A stretch of 34,950 nt of DNA, taken from Planctomycetota bacterium. GTDB taxonomy: Bacteria; Planctomycetota; Phycisphaerae; Phycisphaerales; SM1A02. The translations under genes were made by a program, and so were the position numbers. Location of the stretch: NCBI GenBank assembly GCA_017859745.1, contig JAFMML010000021.1, positions 14,005 to 48,954 of the forward strand. Reading direction: 5' to 3'. The notes under the pieces are model-generated. The model was not told the origin of the DNA. It was given only the letters and a program-made list of their open reading frames with translations, and searched no databases. Positions 23,927 to 32,524 of this stretch are shown one piece after another (the first letter of the stretch is position 1; each line of letters opens with the position of its first letter).

Positions 23927-24445
23927 ATGAGTCGAGACACGAGGGATGTTCGCCCGGGGAAGGCGGAGACCCGTCGGATGGGTGTCGCTCTGGCCATGGC
24001 TGCGCTTGCGGCAGGTCTCGGCTGGGGATGCACGACACCGCCGCCCCCACCAGAGCCGCTTGGGGTCGGAGAGCTGGCCTGGCCGTTTCGTCCGGTGGCG
24101 ATGTCGTTCCACCCGCTGAGCCGAGCCGACTCCGTCGACGCCGACACGACGCTGCTGCTTCGGATCGACTTCCTCGATGCGGACGGCGATCCGGTCAAGG
24201 CGATCGGATCGCTGGAAGTCGAGGTCGAGACGCCGACCGCAGTTCCCACTTCTCGACGATGGTCCTTCGACCTGACCGATCGGGCCGAGAACCGGGCCCA
24301 CTTCGACCCGGTCACGCTGGCGTACCGACTCCGCCTCGTCTCTCCGTGGGAAGTGCCACCCAAGCCCGGGGACCGGGTTCGCCTTCGAGGGCGACTCGAG
24401 TTCGGCGACCGTCATCTGGATGCCGACGTCGAAGTCGTCTGGTGA
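23927..24445 (+). CDS. predicted lipoprotein of unknown function, 172 residues
   Basis: The N-terminus has a polar, Arg-containing n-region, a hydrophobic core MGVALAMAALAAGLGWG and a Cys at about residue 35 (LGWGC), a good lipobox. Then comes a Pro-rich linker. The mature part is rich in beta strands, with a core RADSVDADTTLLLRIDFLDADG and later a repeat-like YRLRLVSPWEVPPKPGDRVRLRGRL. It looks like a small immunoglobulin-like or C2-like beta sandwich. No known family recognised. It follows the 90-residue gene by 13 bases and is convergent with the amidohydrolase operon. Confidence 0.75.
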   Translation: MSRDTRDVRPGKAETRRMGVALAMAALAAGLGWGCTTPPPPPEPLGVGELAWPFRPVAMSFHPLSRADSVDADTTLLLRIDFLDADGDPVKAIGSLEVEVETPTAVPTSRRWSFDLTDRAENRAHFDPVTLAYRLRLVSPWEVPPKPGDRVRLRGRLEFGDRHLDADVEVVW

Positions 24446-24448
24446 CGC

Positions 24449-25801
24449 TCACTGCTCGATGAGTCCGAGGCGGCGATACTTCTCGAGGTACTTGTCCCGC
24501 TGCCGGGTGTGCCGATTCGACAGATCGAGGCGACGGCCGTCCACGAAGGCGGCGATCGGCGTGGTCGCAACCTCGAGCGGCGGACCATCGAGCACCAGCA
24601 GGGTGGCGGACCGGCCCGGAACCAGCGACCCGTAGCGATCGGCGATGCCGACGACCTCTGCCGGCACACGAGTCACCGCAGCGAGGGCCGCGTCGGGAGG
24701 AAGACCATGCGCTGCGGCTGCCGCGGCCTGATGGGGCAGGTTGCGTTCATGCGCCGGCTCCTCGCTCGCGGCGATCGCCACCGAGACCCCGGCGGCGTGC
24801 AGGCGACCTGCGAGTTCGAAGGGTTCCGCCGGTCGATCGTGACGCCGTCTCGGAAGTCGATGAACGCCGTCCACGACGACGGCGACCCCACGGCTGGCCA
24901 GGAGATCCGCACACTCGAGTGCGCCGGGACCGCCGACGATCGCGATCTTCAACCCGTGGCGGGCCGCGAATGCGATCGCGGCCTCGATCTGGGCCGCCGA
25001 TCCGCAGGAGACCAGCAGCGGCCGACCGCCATCGAGCGTCCGCGCGATCTCGGCACGCCGACGATCCGACGCGCGATCCTCGCCCGACGCGGCCCATGCC
25101 TTCGCGGACTCGAAGACCTCCTCGAGAGCTTCGAGACGCTGCTCGAGGCGATCCTGCTGCTCGCGCTCGCTGCGGCGCATCCAACTCGCGCGAACCGGCG
25201 TCATCATGGGCCAGTTCACGACGAGACCCGCCCGATCCTCGATGGCGAGATCCTCCGGCGTCCACCCGTCGAGACGCACCGTCGAGCACCACCCCGGGAT
25301 CAGGCCTCCGGTGGGGACGACCGAAGCCAGCAACACGCCGCCCGACCGGGCCACCGGAATGAGATCGCTGTCGGGGTTGATCGCCACCGCCGGCACCACC
25401 TCGGGAGTGACGTCTCCGGTCTCCCGTCGATCGTCGGTCGCACGGACCTGCATGGTCTCGATCAGGCCGAGTTGGGTGTCCATGGTGTGGAAGCCTGGAC
25501 ACACGTGCATGCCGGTCGCGTCGATCGTCTCCCACGCCGGATCGGATTCGGGCATGCGATCAGCCGCGCCGATCGCCGCGATGCGGCCATCCCGAACCAG
25601 CAGCCATCCTCCGTCGATGACCGCCGGCACGGACTCGTCCGCGGAGGCGGTGTGGATGGTTGCGCCATGGATGAGGATCGGCGCCGACTGCGGCGGCGCC
25701 GGAGGTGTCGGCGATTGCGCCGACGCCGAGGTTGCGAGAGATGCCCCCACGCAGATCGCGAGGGTTCCGAGCGTGCCCGAATCGAGTCGTCGTCGCATCA
25801 T
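24449..25801 (-). CDS. secreted amidohydrolase-family protein lacking metal ligands
   Basis: The 450-residue product has a signal peptide (LGTLAICVGASLATSASAQ) and an amidohydrolase-superfamily layout: an ILIHGATIHTAS strand, LLVRDGRIAAIG, then the strand-1 position reads CPGFHTMDTQLG in place of PGxIDxHxH, and the C-terminal VPAEVVGIADRYGSLVPGRSATLLVLDG typical of imidazolonepropionase-like enzymes. The HxH metal-binding pair is absent, so it is probably not a hydrolase by itself. The ATG at 25801 forms an ATGA overlap with the upstream amidohydrolase gene, so the two products are made together and may associate. Confidence 0.85.
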   Translation of the reverse strand: MMRRRLDSGTLGTLAICVGASLATSASAQSPTPPAPPQSAPILIHGATIHTASADESVPAVIDGGWLLVRDGRIAAIGAADRMPESDPAWETIDATGMHVCPGFHTMDTQLGLIETMQVRATDDRRETGDVTPEVVPAVAINPDSDLIPVARSGGVLLASVVPTGGLIPGWCSTVRLDGWTPEDLAIEDRAGLVVNWPMMTPVRASWMRRSEREQQDRLEQRLEALEEVFESAKAWAASGEDRASDRRRAEIARTLDGGRPLLVSCGSAAQIEAAIAFAARHGLKIAIVGGPGALECADLLASRGVAVVVDGVHRLPRRRHDRPAEPFELAGRLHAAGVSVAIAASEEPAHERNLPHQAAAAAAHGLPPDAALAAVTRVPAEVVGIADRYGSLVPGRSATLLVLDGPPLEVATTPIAAFVDGRRLDLSNRHTRQRDKYLEKYRRLGLIEQ

Positions 25802-28800
25802 CGTGCTCCCTCCCCGGCCCACTCGAGACCGCATCCTCCCTGAACCGACTGCGTCGGATCGAGTCCACGGCGCGCGAACTCGAGCATGGCCTCCTCCTGC
25901 TCGAGCAGCATTCGCCCGAGCATGCCGCGAGCCCGGAATCCGTCCGCCGCAGGTCGGCCTCGTCCCTCTCCGCCGCGACCGCCCCTCGACGAATCGCCGT
26001 CGAGCGCCTTGGCGAGCAGGCGTCGGCGTTCGCCTTCGGCGAAGGCGGCCAGTTCGACATCCTCGTCGACGCTGAATCGGCGGATCCCGTCGATCCAGGT
26101 CTCCTCGCAGCGAGCCATGGCGCTCAGCGGCGGCGCGGTCCAGATCGCGAAGTCCGCGTCCTTGCCGCCTTCGAGCGAGCCGACGCGATCGGCGACGCCG
26201 AGCTGCTTCGCGGGGTTGATGGTGACCAACGCGAGCGCTCGCTCCGGCGAGAGATCGCCGTGCCGCATCGCCTTGGCGGCCTCGGTGTTCATGCGGCGGG
26301 CGTGCTCGTCGGAGTCGGAGTTGAAGGACACCAGCACGCCGACGCGATCCATGATGGCCCCGTTGTCGGCCACCGCGTCCATCACCTCCATCTTGTACGC
26401 CCACCAGTCGCTGAAGCTGCTCGCCCCGGCCCCGTGCTCGGCGATGACGTCGGCGATCTTGTAGCCCTCCAGCACATGCTGCAGCGTCCCGATGGTGAAA
26501 CCGTGCCGTTCCGCAAGCCTGAGCAGCATGAGAATCTCGTCCTGCCGATAGCTGTGGCAGTGGATGAGACGTTCGCCCGCGAGAATCTCCGCCAAGGTCT
26601 CGAGTTGGAGATCGGGTCTCGGCGGCATCGTGCCGGATCGGGTCTCGTCGTCGAGCGCCGCATACTCGTCCTGCTCGGATCGCCAGCGGCGGGCCGCATC
26701 GAACCGGTCGTCGAGGAACGCCGCAACACCCATGCGTGTCTCGGGATATCGATTTCGGGGCCGCACCACGTTCTCGCCGAGCGCGAACTTGATGCCCGGC
26801 GTCGCCGTGTCGAAGCGCATGGCCGCACGCGAATCGCCCCATCGCAGCTTGACCACGCTGCTCTGGCCGCCGATGGGATTGGCGGAACCGTGCAACTGGT
26901 TCGCGACCGTCAGGCCGCCAGCCAGTTGGCGATACCAGTTGATGTCGTCGGGATCGAGCGCGTCGGCCATCCGGACCTCCGCAGTGGCGTTGCTCGTCGC
27001 CTCGTTGACCCCGCCGAAGAGGCCGGTGTGACTATGGCAGTCGATGAGCCCGGGTGTGATGTGCCGCCCACCGACCTCGACGACCCGCAGGTCCGACTCG
27101 AGCCGAAACTCTCGTCGCGGCCCCGCATAGGCGATCTTGCCGTCGTCGATCAGGAGGTCGCCGTTCTCGATCACGCCCTCCGGTCCGCAGGTCCAGAGCG
27201 TCGCCCCGCGAAACAGCACTCGCTCGGGCGCGGCCTTCTCCATGCGGCCGAAGGCTCCGAATGGCACCGGCAGCGGTCGCTCCCACAACGGGGTCTCCCC
27301 ATCGGCGTCCGCCGACGCGATCGCGTCGTCCGCACCGGAGGCGTTCGCGTCGTCCGGGGTCTCCGCCGCGACCGCAACGGCGTCCTCGCCCGCCTCCGGA
27401 GCCGCCGGGTCGACGGCGGACTGGCCGGTCGGCGCCTTCTCCTCGGCCATCGCGGTGAACCGGATCAACTCGCCGTCATCGGCCTCGGCGGTTCCGTAGA
27501 GCACGCCATCGATCAGCGTCGCCGCGACGCGAAGCGTCCCGTCGCGGTCGAACGCCTTGCCCGACAGCCGGAACGACACCGTGTCGCCCACGAACCTGAC
27601 TCCCGAGGCGCGAACCGGCTTCGCCTCGGCTGGCGATGCCGGTTGGGTCGGGCCCTCCTCGCCCGGCACCTCGGAATCCTCGGCGGGCTCCGACGATGCT
27701 GCAGCAGCCTCCTGGGGTTGCGACGGCACGATCTCGATCTTGCCGGAAGTCGGGTCGATCGACATGCGATGGGTCTTGCCGTCGGGAAGGGTCAATGTCG
27801 CCTCGCCGGAGAGGGCGAACACCGGCGGCGTCTCGATCCGATGACGGTTCCCGCCGATCCAGACCTCGCGAATCGTCCGGTCCTTTCCGAAGAGATCACC
27901 ATCGACCAGGACCAGATCCGCCTGCTTGCCCGGCTCGAGCGTTCCCACCATCGCCTCGATGCCGAGCAGCTTCGCGGGCGTGATCGTCAACGCGGCAAGC
28001 ACGAGGTCCTCGTCGAGACCCGCCTCGTACGTGTCGCGAATCCGCTGGACGAGGTCGCTGCGCCGATCGAGACCGTGCGACGTCAGCGCCACCTCGACAC
28101 CCGCGTCGAGCAGGCGGCGGGGATTGGTCGGAGCCTGCTCCCACGCCAGCAGTTCCCGCAACGTCAGCTCGGACGCCTCCCACGGCGAGTCCGCCTTGGG
28201 TGCTTCCGGGAAGTCGAGCGGCACGACCACCGGCACGCCCGCCGCGGCGACTTCGCCGAGGCGCCGGAACTCGTTGCCCGACCCGCCCACGATCAGCGGC
28301 ACGTCGAACTCCGCAGCGAGTTCGACCGCCTCGAGGAGTTCGAACTCCGAATCGGTCTGCAGATAGACCGGCATGTCTCCGGCGACGACCGGCGCCAGTG
28401 CCTCGAGCGCCGTCGCGGCCATCGGCATCTCGAGACCCTCCGGACCGGACCGCCACGCGTCGAGACACTCGGCATGCCACGCTGCATCCTGCAGGGTCTG
28501 CCGGAACAAGGCGACCGAGCCGACGAACGCGCCGGGGTAGGTCGCCCGGTCCCACGATCCGCCATGCTCGAACGCCGCCGCCATCATGGGCCGACCACCC
28601 AGACGACGCGGCGTGGACTCGTCGAGCGACCATGCGGCGGTGCTGCCACGGAGGATGCCGCGATTGGGATGGACCGCAGCGGTGGTGAATCCGAGTTCGC
28701 GCAATCCCCGCCGAGTCGCATCGTCGGGCAAGGCGAGGCGTGCCGCGTCGAGCTGTGGAACGATCTTCGTGTTCCAGTGGGCTCCGCCCTCGCGAGCCGC

Positions 28801-29154
28801 GACGCCCGCGGCATCCGCGGCGTCGATCTCGAGGTGGATCTCGACAAGACCGGGATACGCGACGAGACCCGAGGCGTCGATCACGCGGGCGCCCGCCGGC
28901 GGTGCGACCTCGTCGACACTCCCCACGGCCTCGATGACGCCGTCGCGCATCACGATCACGGCCTCGGACAGGCGCTCGCCCGGTCGGATCACCACCTCGG
29001 CACCCACGATCGCCCAGACCTCGTCCCGAGAAGGATGCAGATCGGCGGGCGGCGGCGCCTGGGCCAGAGTGGACGAGCCGACCATCGACACGCAGAGGGT
29101 CGTTCCGAGACTCGCAGCGACGGCGGCCGAAGAAGATGATGATGTCGAGGCCAT
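25798..29154 (-). CDS. large secreted two-domain amidohydrolase
   Basis: This 1118-residue protein has a signal peptide (cleavage probably after LAQA) and two amidohydrolase modules joined by a Pro/Ala/Glu-rich linker (about residues 465-620). The N-terminal module has YPGLVEIHLEID near 104, where the HxH pair is HxE, and closes with LLGIEAMVGTLEPGKQADLVLVDG. The C-terminal module has TPGLIDCHSHTGLFGG near 703, a full HxH, then HCHSYRQDEI near 864, LQHVLEG near 890 and a FNSDSDEHARR region near 948, so it keeps a metal site. Its end reads KDADFAIWTAPPLS before a variable tail. AAGGAG lies five bases before the ATG. Peptides or imide substrates are typical for the family, but the actual substrate is unknown. 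Confidence 0.9.
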   Translation of the reverse strand: MASTSSSSSAAVAASLGTTLCVSMVGSSTLAQAPPPADLHPSRDEVWAIVGAEVVIRPGERLSEAVIVMRDGVIEAVGSVDEVAPPAGARVIDASGLVAYPGLVEIHLEIDAADAAGVAAREGGAHWNTKIVPQLDAARLALPDDATRRGLRELGFTTAAVHPNRGILRGSTAAWSLDESTPRRLGGRPMMAAAFEHGGSWDRATYPGAFVGSVALFRQTLQDAAWHAECLDAWRSGPEGLEMPMAATALEALAPVVAGDMPVYLQTDSEFELLEAVELAAEFDVPLIVGGSGNEFRRLGEVAAAGVPVVVPLDFPEAPKADSPWEASELTLRELLAWEQAPTNPRRLLDAGVEVALTSHGLDRRSDLVQRIRDTYEAGLDEDLVLAALTITPAKLLGIEAMVGTLEPGKQADLVLVDGDLFGKDRTIREVWIGGNRHRIETPPVFALSGEATLTLPDGKTHRMSIDPTSGKIEIVPSQPQEAAAASSEPAEDSEVPGEEGPTQPASPAEAKPVRASGVRFVGDTVSFRLSGKAFDRDGTLRVAATLIDGVLYGTAEADDGELIRFTAMAEEKAPTGQSAVDPAAPEAGEDAVAVAAETPDDANASGADDAIASADADGETPLWERPLPVPFGAFGRMEKAAPERVLFRGATLWTCGPEGVIENGDLLIDDGKIAYAGPRREFRLESDLRVVEVGGRHITPGLIDCHSHTGLFGGVNEATSNATAEVRMADALDPDDINWYRQLAGGLTVANQLHGSANPIGGQSSVVKLRWGDSRAAMRFDTATPGIKFALGENVVRPRNRYPETRMGVAAFLDDRFDAARRWRSEQDEYAALDDETRSGTMPPRPDLQLETLAEILAGERLIHCHSYRQDEILMLLRLAERHGFTIGTLQHVLEGYKIADVIAEHGAGASSFSDWWAYKMEVMDAVADNGAIMDRVGVLVSFNSDSDEHARRMNTEAAKAMRHGDLSPERALALVTINPAKQLGVADRVGSLEGGKDADFAIWTAPPLSAMARCEETWIDGIRRFSVDEDVELAAFAEGERRRLLAKALDGDSSRGGRGGEGRGRPAADGFRARGMLGRMLLEQEEAMLEFARRGLDPTQSVQGGCGLEWAGEGAR

Positions 29155-29174
29155 GGCGACTCCTTGCGCGTTCC

Positions 29175-29195
29175 GTTCGTCGCCACGCGACGAAC
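29175..29195 (-). promoter_or_regulatory. perfect 9-bp inverted repeat in the amidohydrolase leader
   Basis: GTTCGTCGC and GCGACGAAC flank a 3-base spacer about 20 bases upstream of the ATG at 29154. It sits just before the AAGGAG ribosome binding site, so it may be an RNA hairpin that affects translation or an operator for a dimeric repressor. Confidence 0.5.
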
Positions 29196-29288
29196 CGATG
29201 CCGTCCGCGCAGAAACCGCGAGGACGACTCTCCCTGAGTTCAACCGGTCAGCGTACGGGTTGCAACACCTCACCCGATGCGAAATCCG

Positions 29289-29304
29289 CTCGCGAGGTCG
29301 CGAG
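29289..29304 (-). terminator. hairpin just after the scpB stop
   Basis: CTCGCGA and TCGCGAG with a GG centre form a short perfect palindrome two bases past the scpB stop codon (minus strand). There is no U-tract, so it may be a weak terminator or an RNA-end protector. Confidence 0.35.
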
Positions 29305-29306
29305 GA

Positions 29307-30086
29307 TCACTCCGCGGCGTCGCCCTCGATGGCGGGACCTTCGCACTTGGCGTCCTCCTCGCCCTCCGGGGTCGGCGACTCGGTCTGGGAGGCCGCCGCC
29401 GGCGTCGCCTTGGGGCGAGGATTCCTCGGCCCGCCCGCGAACTCCTTGCGCTGGGGCAGGTCCGTGAGGCTCGCCAGGCCGAAGACCGACAGGAACTCCC
29501 GGGTGGTGCCGTAGAGCATGGGTCGTCCAAGTTCCTCGGCTCGCCCGGTGATTCGAACAAGACGACGCTCGAGAAGACCTCGAAGCACCTCGCCGGAGGC
29601 GACGCCTCGAATCGACTCGATGTCCGCGCGAATGATCGGCTGTCGGTACGCCACGATCGCAAGGGTCTCCAACGCCGCCGGGCTCAACTTCGCCTGCTGT
29701 CGCTGACCCTTCAGGCGTTCGATGACCTCCGCGTGGGCCGCGGGCACCACCACCCGCCACCCACCGGCGAGACGGCGCACCCGCACCACTCGACCGGTGC
29801 GCTCGAAGTCGGCGTTGAGATCGGCGACCGCCCGCTCGATGGACGCGGATGTCGCCCCGTCGTCGGGCAGTTCGAGCACTTCGCCGAGCCGAGCGTCCGG
29901 AAGCGGACGATCGGAGGCGAACAGCACCGCTTCGAGCGCCATCATCGCCTCCGCGGAGAGACTCGCCGGAGACGTCTGAGGGGCGACCCGACGTCGCCGC
30001 CGGGTCGGTCGCTCAGGGCGGTCGTCGGCGTTCAATTGAGACTCGGTCGTTTCGTCACCAACGGCGACGGGCGTGGCGTCGAGCAC
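29307..30086 (-). CDS. scpB: SMC-ScpAB complex subunit ScpB
   Basis: ScpB is the dimeric winged-helix subunit of the bacterial condensin SMC-ScpA-ScpB, which acts in chromosome segregation. The 259-residue protein shows MALEAVLFASDRPL, GGWRVVVPAAHAEVIERL, LSPAALETLAIVAYRQPI with IRADIESIRGV, then LLERRLVRITGRAEELGRP, MLYGTTREFLSVFGLASL and TDLPQ. These are the standard ScpB landmarks. The C-terminus has an acidic tail of about 45 residues. The frame extends to a TTG at 30179, but the GTG at 30086 is preceded by GGAGG with 9-base spacing and is preferred. An ATG at 29945 starts at the core. ScpA is not in the window. Confidence 0.93.
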   Translation of the reverse strand: MLDATPVAVGDETTESQLNADDRPERPTRRRRRVAPQTSPASLSAEAMMALEAVLFASDRPLPDARLGEVLELPDDGATSASIERAVADLNADFERTGRVVRVRRLAGGWRVVVPAAHAEVIERLKGQRQQAKLSPAALETLAIVAYRQPIIRADIESIRGVASGEVLRGLLERRLVRITGRAEELGRPMLYGTTREFLSVFGLASLTDLPQRKEFAGGPRNPRPKATPAAASQTESPTPEGEEDAKCEGPAIEGDAAE

Positions 30087-30168
30087 CTGCGGGTTCCTCC
30101 ATCCATGGAGAGATTCGGCTCGTCGGAGGATCTTCTCCCGACTTCCTGGTATCGGCTGCGACCCGGAT

Positions 30169-30214
30169 CCCGGCGACAATCATCCATCAGCATCCATCAG
30201 CATCCATCGCCGGG
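30169..30214. repeat. triple 10-bp tandem repeat enclosed by an 8-bp inverted repeat
   Basis: CCCGGCGA and TCGCCGGG form perfect 8-base arms. The 30-base loop holds CATCCATCAG twice and a third copy diverging into the right arm (CATCCATCGC). The element lies between the atpC stop and the scpB start. A ten-base period equals about one turn of DNA, as in protein-binding iterons. Confidence 0.65.
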
Positions 30215-30238
30215 CACTGGATCGCGGGCCGTGATTCG

Positions 30239-30673
30239 TCAACGCCGATCGGTCCGGCCGCGAGCGGCGGCGATTCGCTGCATCGCGACACGCTGGCGCT
30301 TGGCGATCTCCTCGATCGCTTCGGGCGATCGTGGCTGTCCCGAAGCACTGGAAGCGAGGTCGGCGTTCGCGGCCGCAAGCGACTGCTCCGCCTCGGCGAG
30401 ATCGATCGATTCGACCGGCTCGGCCACCTCGGTCAGCAGCGTCAGGCAGTCGTCGTCCATCTGGGCGAACCCCTCGCGGAGCACATAGCTGCGGGTGCCG
30501 CCCTCGACGCCATCGAGGCGAAGAATGCCGGCTCCGAGTTCGACGAGCAGTGGGGAGCGAGAGGCCATCACGCCCATCTGACCGTCCCAGGCCGGCAGAT
30601 CGACGTAGGACACCTCGCCGTCGAAGACCTCCGCCGAGGGGGTGACGATCTGACATCGAAAGTTCTTGGACAC
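30239..30673 (-). CDS. atpC: ATP synthase F1 epsilon subunit, separated from the atp operon
   Basis: The 144-residue protein is the F1 epsilon subunit, part of the rotor stalk of ATP synthase that also inhibits ATP hydrolysis. The N-terminal beta sandwich is clear: FRCQIVTPSAEVFDGEVSYV, LPAWDGQMGVMASRSPLLVEL, GAGILRLDG, YVLREGFAQMDDDCLTLL. The C-terminal helical pair follows (LAEAEQSLAAANADL and AIEEIAKRQRVAMQRIAAAR). The start is GTG with GGAG upstream. The atpD gene that normally precedes it is absent. The upstream neighbour is a CYTH gene and the downstream one is scpB, so this copy stands apart from the other ATP synthase genes. Confidence 0.93.
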   Translation of the reverse strand: MSKNFRCQIVTPSAEVFDGEVSYVDLPAWDGQMGVMASRSPLLVELGAGILRLDGVEGGTRSYVLREGFAQMDDDCLTLLTEVAEPVESIDLAEAEQSLAAANADLASSASGQPRSPEAIEEIAKRQRVAMQRIAAARGRTDRR

Positions 30674-30742
30674 GGTCGCTCCACGACGGTTCGAGGGATC
30701 GGAGTCGCCATCCAGACGATGACGCGGCGGGCATGGTACCCC

Positions 30743-31306
30743 TCAGGCAAGAGGCGGCAACGCCTCACCCCCGGCGATCCGACGAGCCAATTCGGAGTTT
30801 CGATAGCGAGGATCCTCGCTGATCTCCCGCACGATCCAGCCGTCGAGCCAGGCAGGCGTCTCGACCGGATGGTCCGGGGCGGGCAGTTCGACCTCCGCTA
30901 GCACCAGCGGCACCTGGTCGAATCGATCCACCTCCCAGACCAGGTCGCCCTCCGGCACGCGATAGCGGGTCTTCTCGATCCTTCGCCGGCCGGTGCGGGG
31001 CCACGCGGCGGCGAACTCCGCCTGAGAGATCTCCCGCTCGATCTCCTCCCGAACCACCCCGGATCCACGCTTGACGGTGTGAAAGCAGGCCACCTCTCCG
31101 TCGGGTCGAACCCAGCGTCGCAAGCGACCCTCCGCAAACGGATCCCGACGGGCGGAGGATGCTTCCAGATCGAGATAGCCCTGCTCGAGTCGATGGGCCT
31201 CCGCCGTCGCGGGGAGCGGTGGCAAGCCTCGGAGAAGGAACACCCGCTCGATCTCGAGCGGGGGCGACGCTTCCCCCGACCCGCGGTCCAGCGGATGGGG
31301 ATTCAA
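30743..31306 (-). CDS. CYTH-domain protein (triphosphate-tunnel family)
   Basis: CYTH proteins form a beta-barrel tunnel that binds triphosphates such as polyphosphate, ATP or thiamine triphosphate. The 187-residue product shows LEIERVFLL near residue 17, HRLEQGYLD, RLRRWVRPDGEVACFHTVKR, EEIEREISQAEFAAAW, RIEKTRYRVP and LVWEVDRFDQVPLVLAEVEL, a close match to the family. The signature ExExK reads E-I-E-R-V, so the terminal Lys is lost. The start is the TTG at 31306, overlapping the holB stop as TTGA. An in-frame ATG at 31345 is an alternative with a 43-base overlap. A holB-CYTH operon is indicated. Confidence 0.85.
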   Translation of the reverse strand: MNPHPLDRGSGEASPPLEIERVFLLRGLPPLPATAEAHRLEQGYLDLEASSARRDPFAEGRLRRWVRPDGEVACFHTVKRGSGVVREEIEREISQAEFAAAWPRTGRRRIEKTRYRVPEGDLVWEVDRFDQVPLVLAEVELPAPDHPVETPAWLDGWIVREISEDPRYRNSELARRIAGGEALPPLA

Positions 31307-32490
31307 CGCGAACCTCGCACCGCAGGGACCGGACTGCCCGCCCATGCTGCCGCGAGATCCGCGAAGGCGTGGGGAAGACTGACGTTGGCCGCCACATGCC
31401 GATCCGCCAGATCGAGACGGTCGAGCCACGCCGCCCATGCCTCCGTGGCGACGACATCGCCCTCTCGAACGGACGCCGCGAGTCGCATCCCGATCCATCG
31501 CCCGAGAAGTCCCAGGACCAGACGACTGCCGAGTCTGTTGGCCGCCTCCTTGCTGGCCTTCGGATTGGACTTCACCCTCGCGTCGGCGAATCCCTTCACG
31601 AGGTTCGTCATGGCCTCGGCGAGGTCGGCAGAAACACCGCCGGCAACCACCTGCTCGAACGGCCCCTCGAGATGCTGCTGCCACTCGATCAGGCCGGCCT
31701 CGAGGGCGAGTTGGGCCCGCCCGGGGCTCCCGTCGGCGAATTCCACGAGCCACCGACGCAGTTCTCCCTTGGGCGCTGGATCCCGTCGATCGAGCCAGGT
31801 GCCGAGTTCCTCGTCCGAAAGAGGCTGGAATGCGACCTGATGGCATCGGCTGCGAATCGTGGGCAGCAGACGGGCCCGTTCGGTGACGACCAGGATGATC
31901 CAGGTCGAGGGCGGCGGCTCTTCGAGGGTCTTGAGCAGCGCGTTCTGCCCCGTCGCGTCCAGAAGTTCGGCCTCGTCGATCAGGAAGACCTTGGCGTGTC
32001 CGAGATAGGGCGTGCGCTGAACCGGGGCCTCGAACCTCGCTCCATCGACCTCTCCGCCGAGCATCAACTCCCTCAGGAGATCCATCGGGATGTTGGTTTG
32101 CTTGCGATCGCGGATCGAGGCGATCCGAGAGTCGGCACACCGGTGCTTGGAGATCGGATGGAGATCCGGATGCGATCCGCCTGCAAGCAGTTCCGCCACA
32201 CGGCCGGTGGTCGCCGGTTCGAGACGTCGCTTCATCTCCGCCGTCGCCTCGGGGTCCAGCAGGAGCGCAGCAATCCGTCTGGCGAGGGTCATCTTGCCGA
32301 CACCCGCGGGACCGTGAAGAACCAGCGCCGGAGGAAGCCGACCGGCCTCGAGAAGCGACCCGAGATCTGCGCAGGCGTGCCGTTGACCGAGATATGGCGG
32401 CATCGACCGGACATCGATCGTTCCGGCGACGGGCGCGGCAGCCGCAGCCTTGCCACGTGGGGACTTGCTCGTTCGAGTGGTCGGCGTCAC
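31303..32490 (-). CDS. holB: DNA polymerase III delta-prime subunit
   Basis: The 395-residue protein is the delta-prime (HolB) component of the clamp loader that places the sliding clamp on DNA. It shows LVLHGPAGVGKMTLARRIAAL (P-loop GxxGxGK without the usual Thr/Ser next to Lys, as accepted in delta-prime), AKVFLIDEAELLDATGQNALLKTLEEPP (Walker B and adjacent sensor-like segment), ILVVTERARLLPTIRSRC (SRC motif) and FADGSPGRAQLALE. The GTG at 32490, 34 bases after the upstream stop, is chosen. The ATG at 32403 (366 residues) would begin directly at the AAA+ domain and is also possible. It is coupled to the CYTH gene by a 4-base overlap. Confidence 0.9.
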   Translation of the reverse strand: MTPTTRTSKSPRGKAAAAAPVAGTIDVRSMPPYLGQRHACADLGSLLEAGRLPPALVLHGPAGVGKMTLARRIAALLLDPEATAEMKRRLEPATTGRVAELLAGGSHPDLHPISKHRCADSRIASIRDRKQTNIPMDLLRELMLGGEVDGARFEAPVQRTPYLGHAKVFLIDEAELLDATGQNALLKTLEEPPPSTWIILVVTERARLLPTIRSRCHQVAFQPLSDEELGTWLDRRDPAPKGELRRWLVEFADGSPGRAQLALEAGLIEWQQHLEGPFEQVVAGGVSADLAEAMTNLVKGFADARVKSNPKASKEAANRLGSRLVLGLLGRWIGMRLAASVREGDVVATEAWAAWLDRLDLADRHVAANVSLPHAFADLAAAWAGSPVPAVRGSR

Positions 32491-32524
32491 AGATCGATCC
32501 CTGCACGGCGTCGAGTTCGACGCG

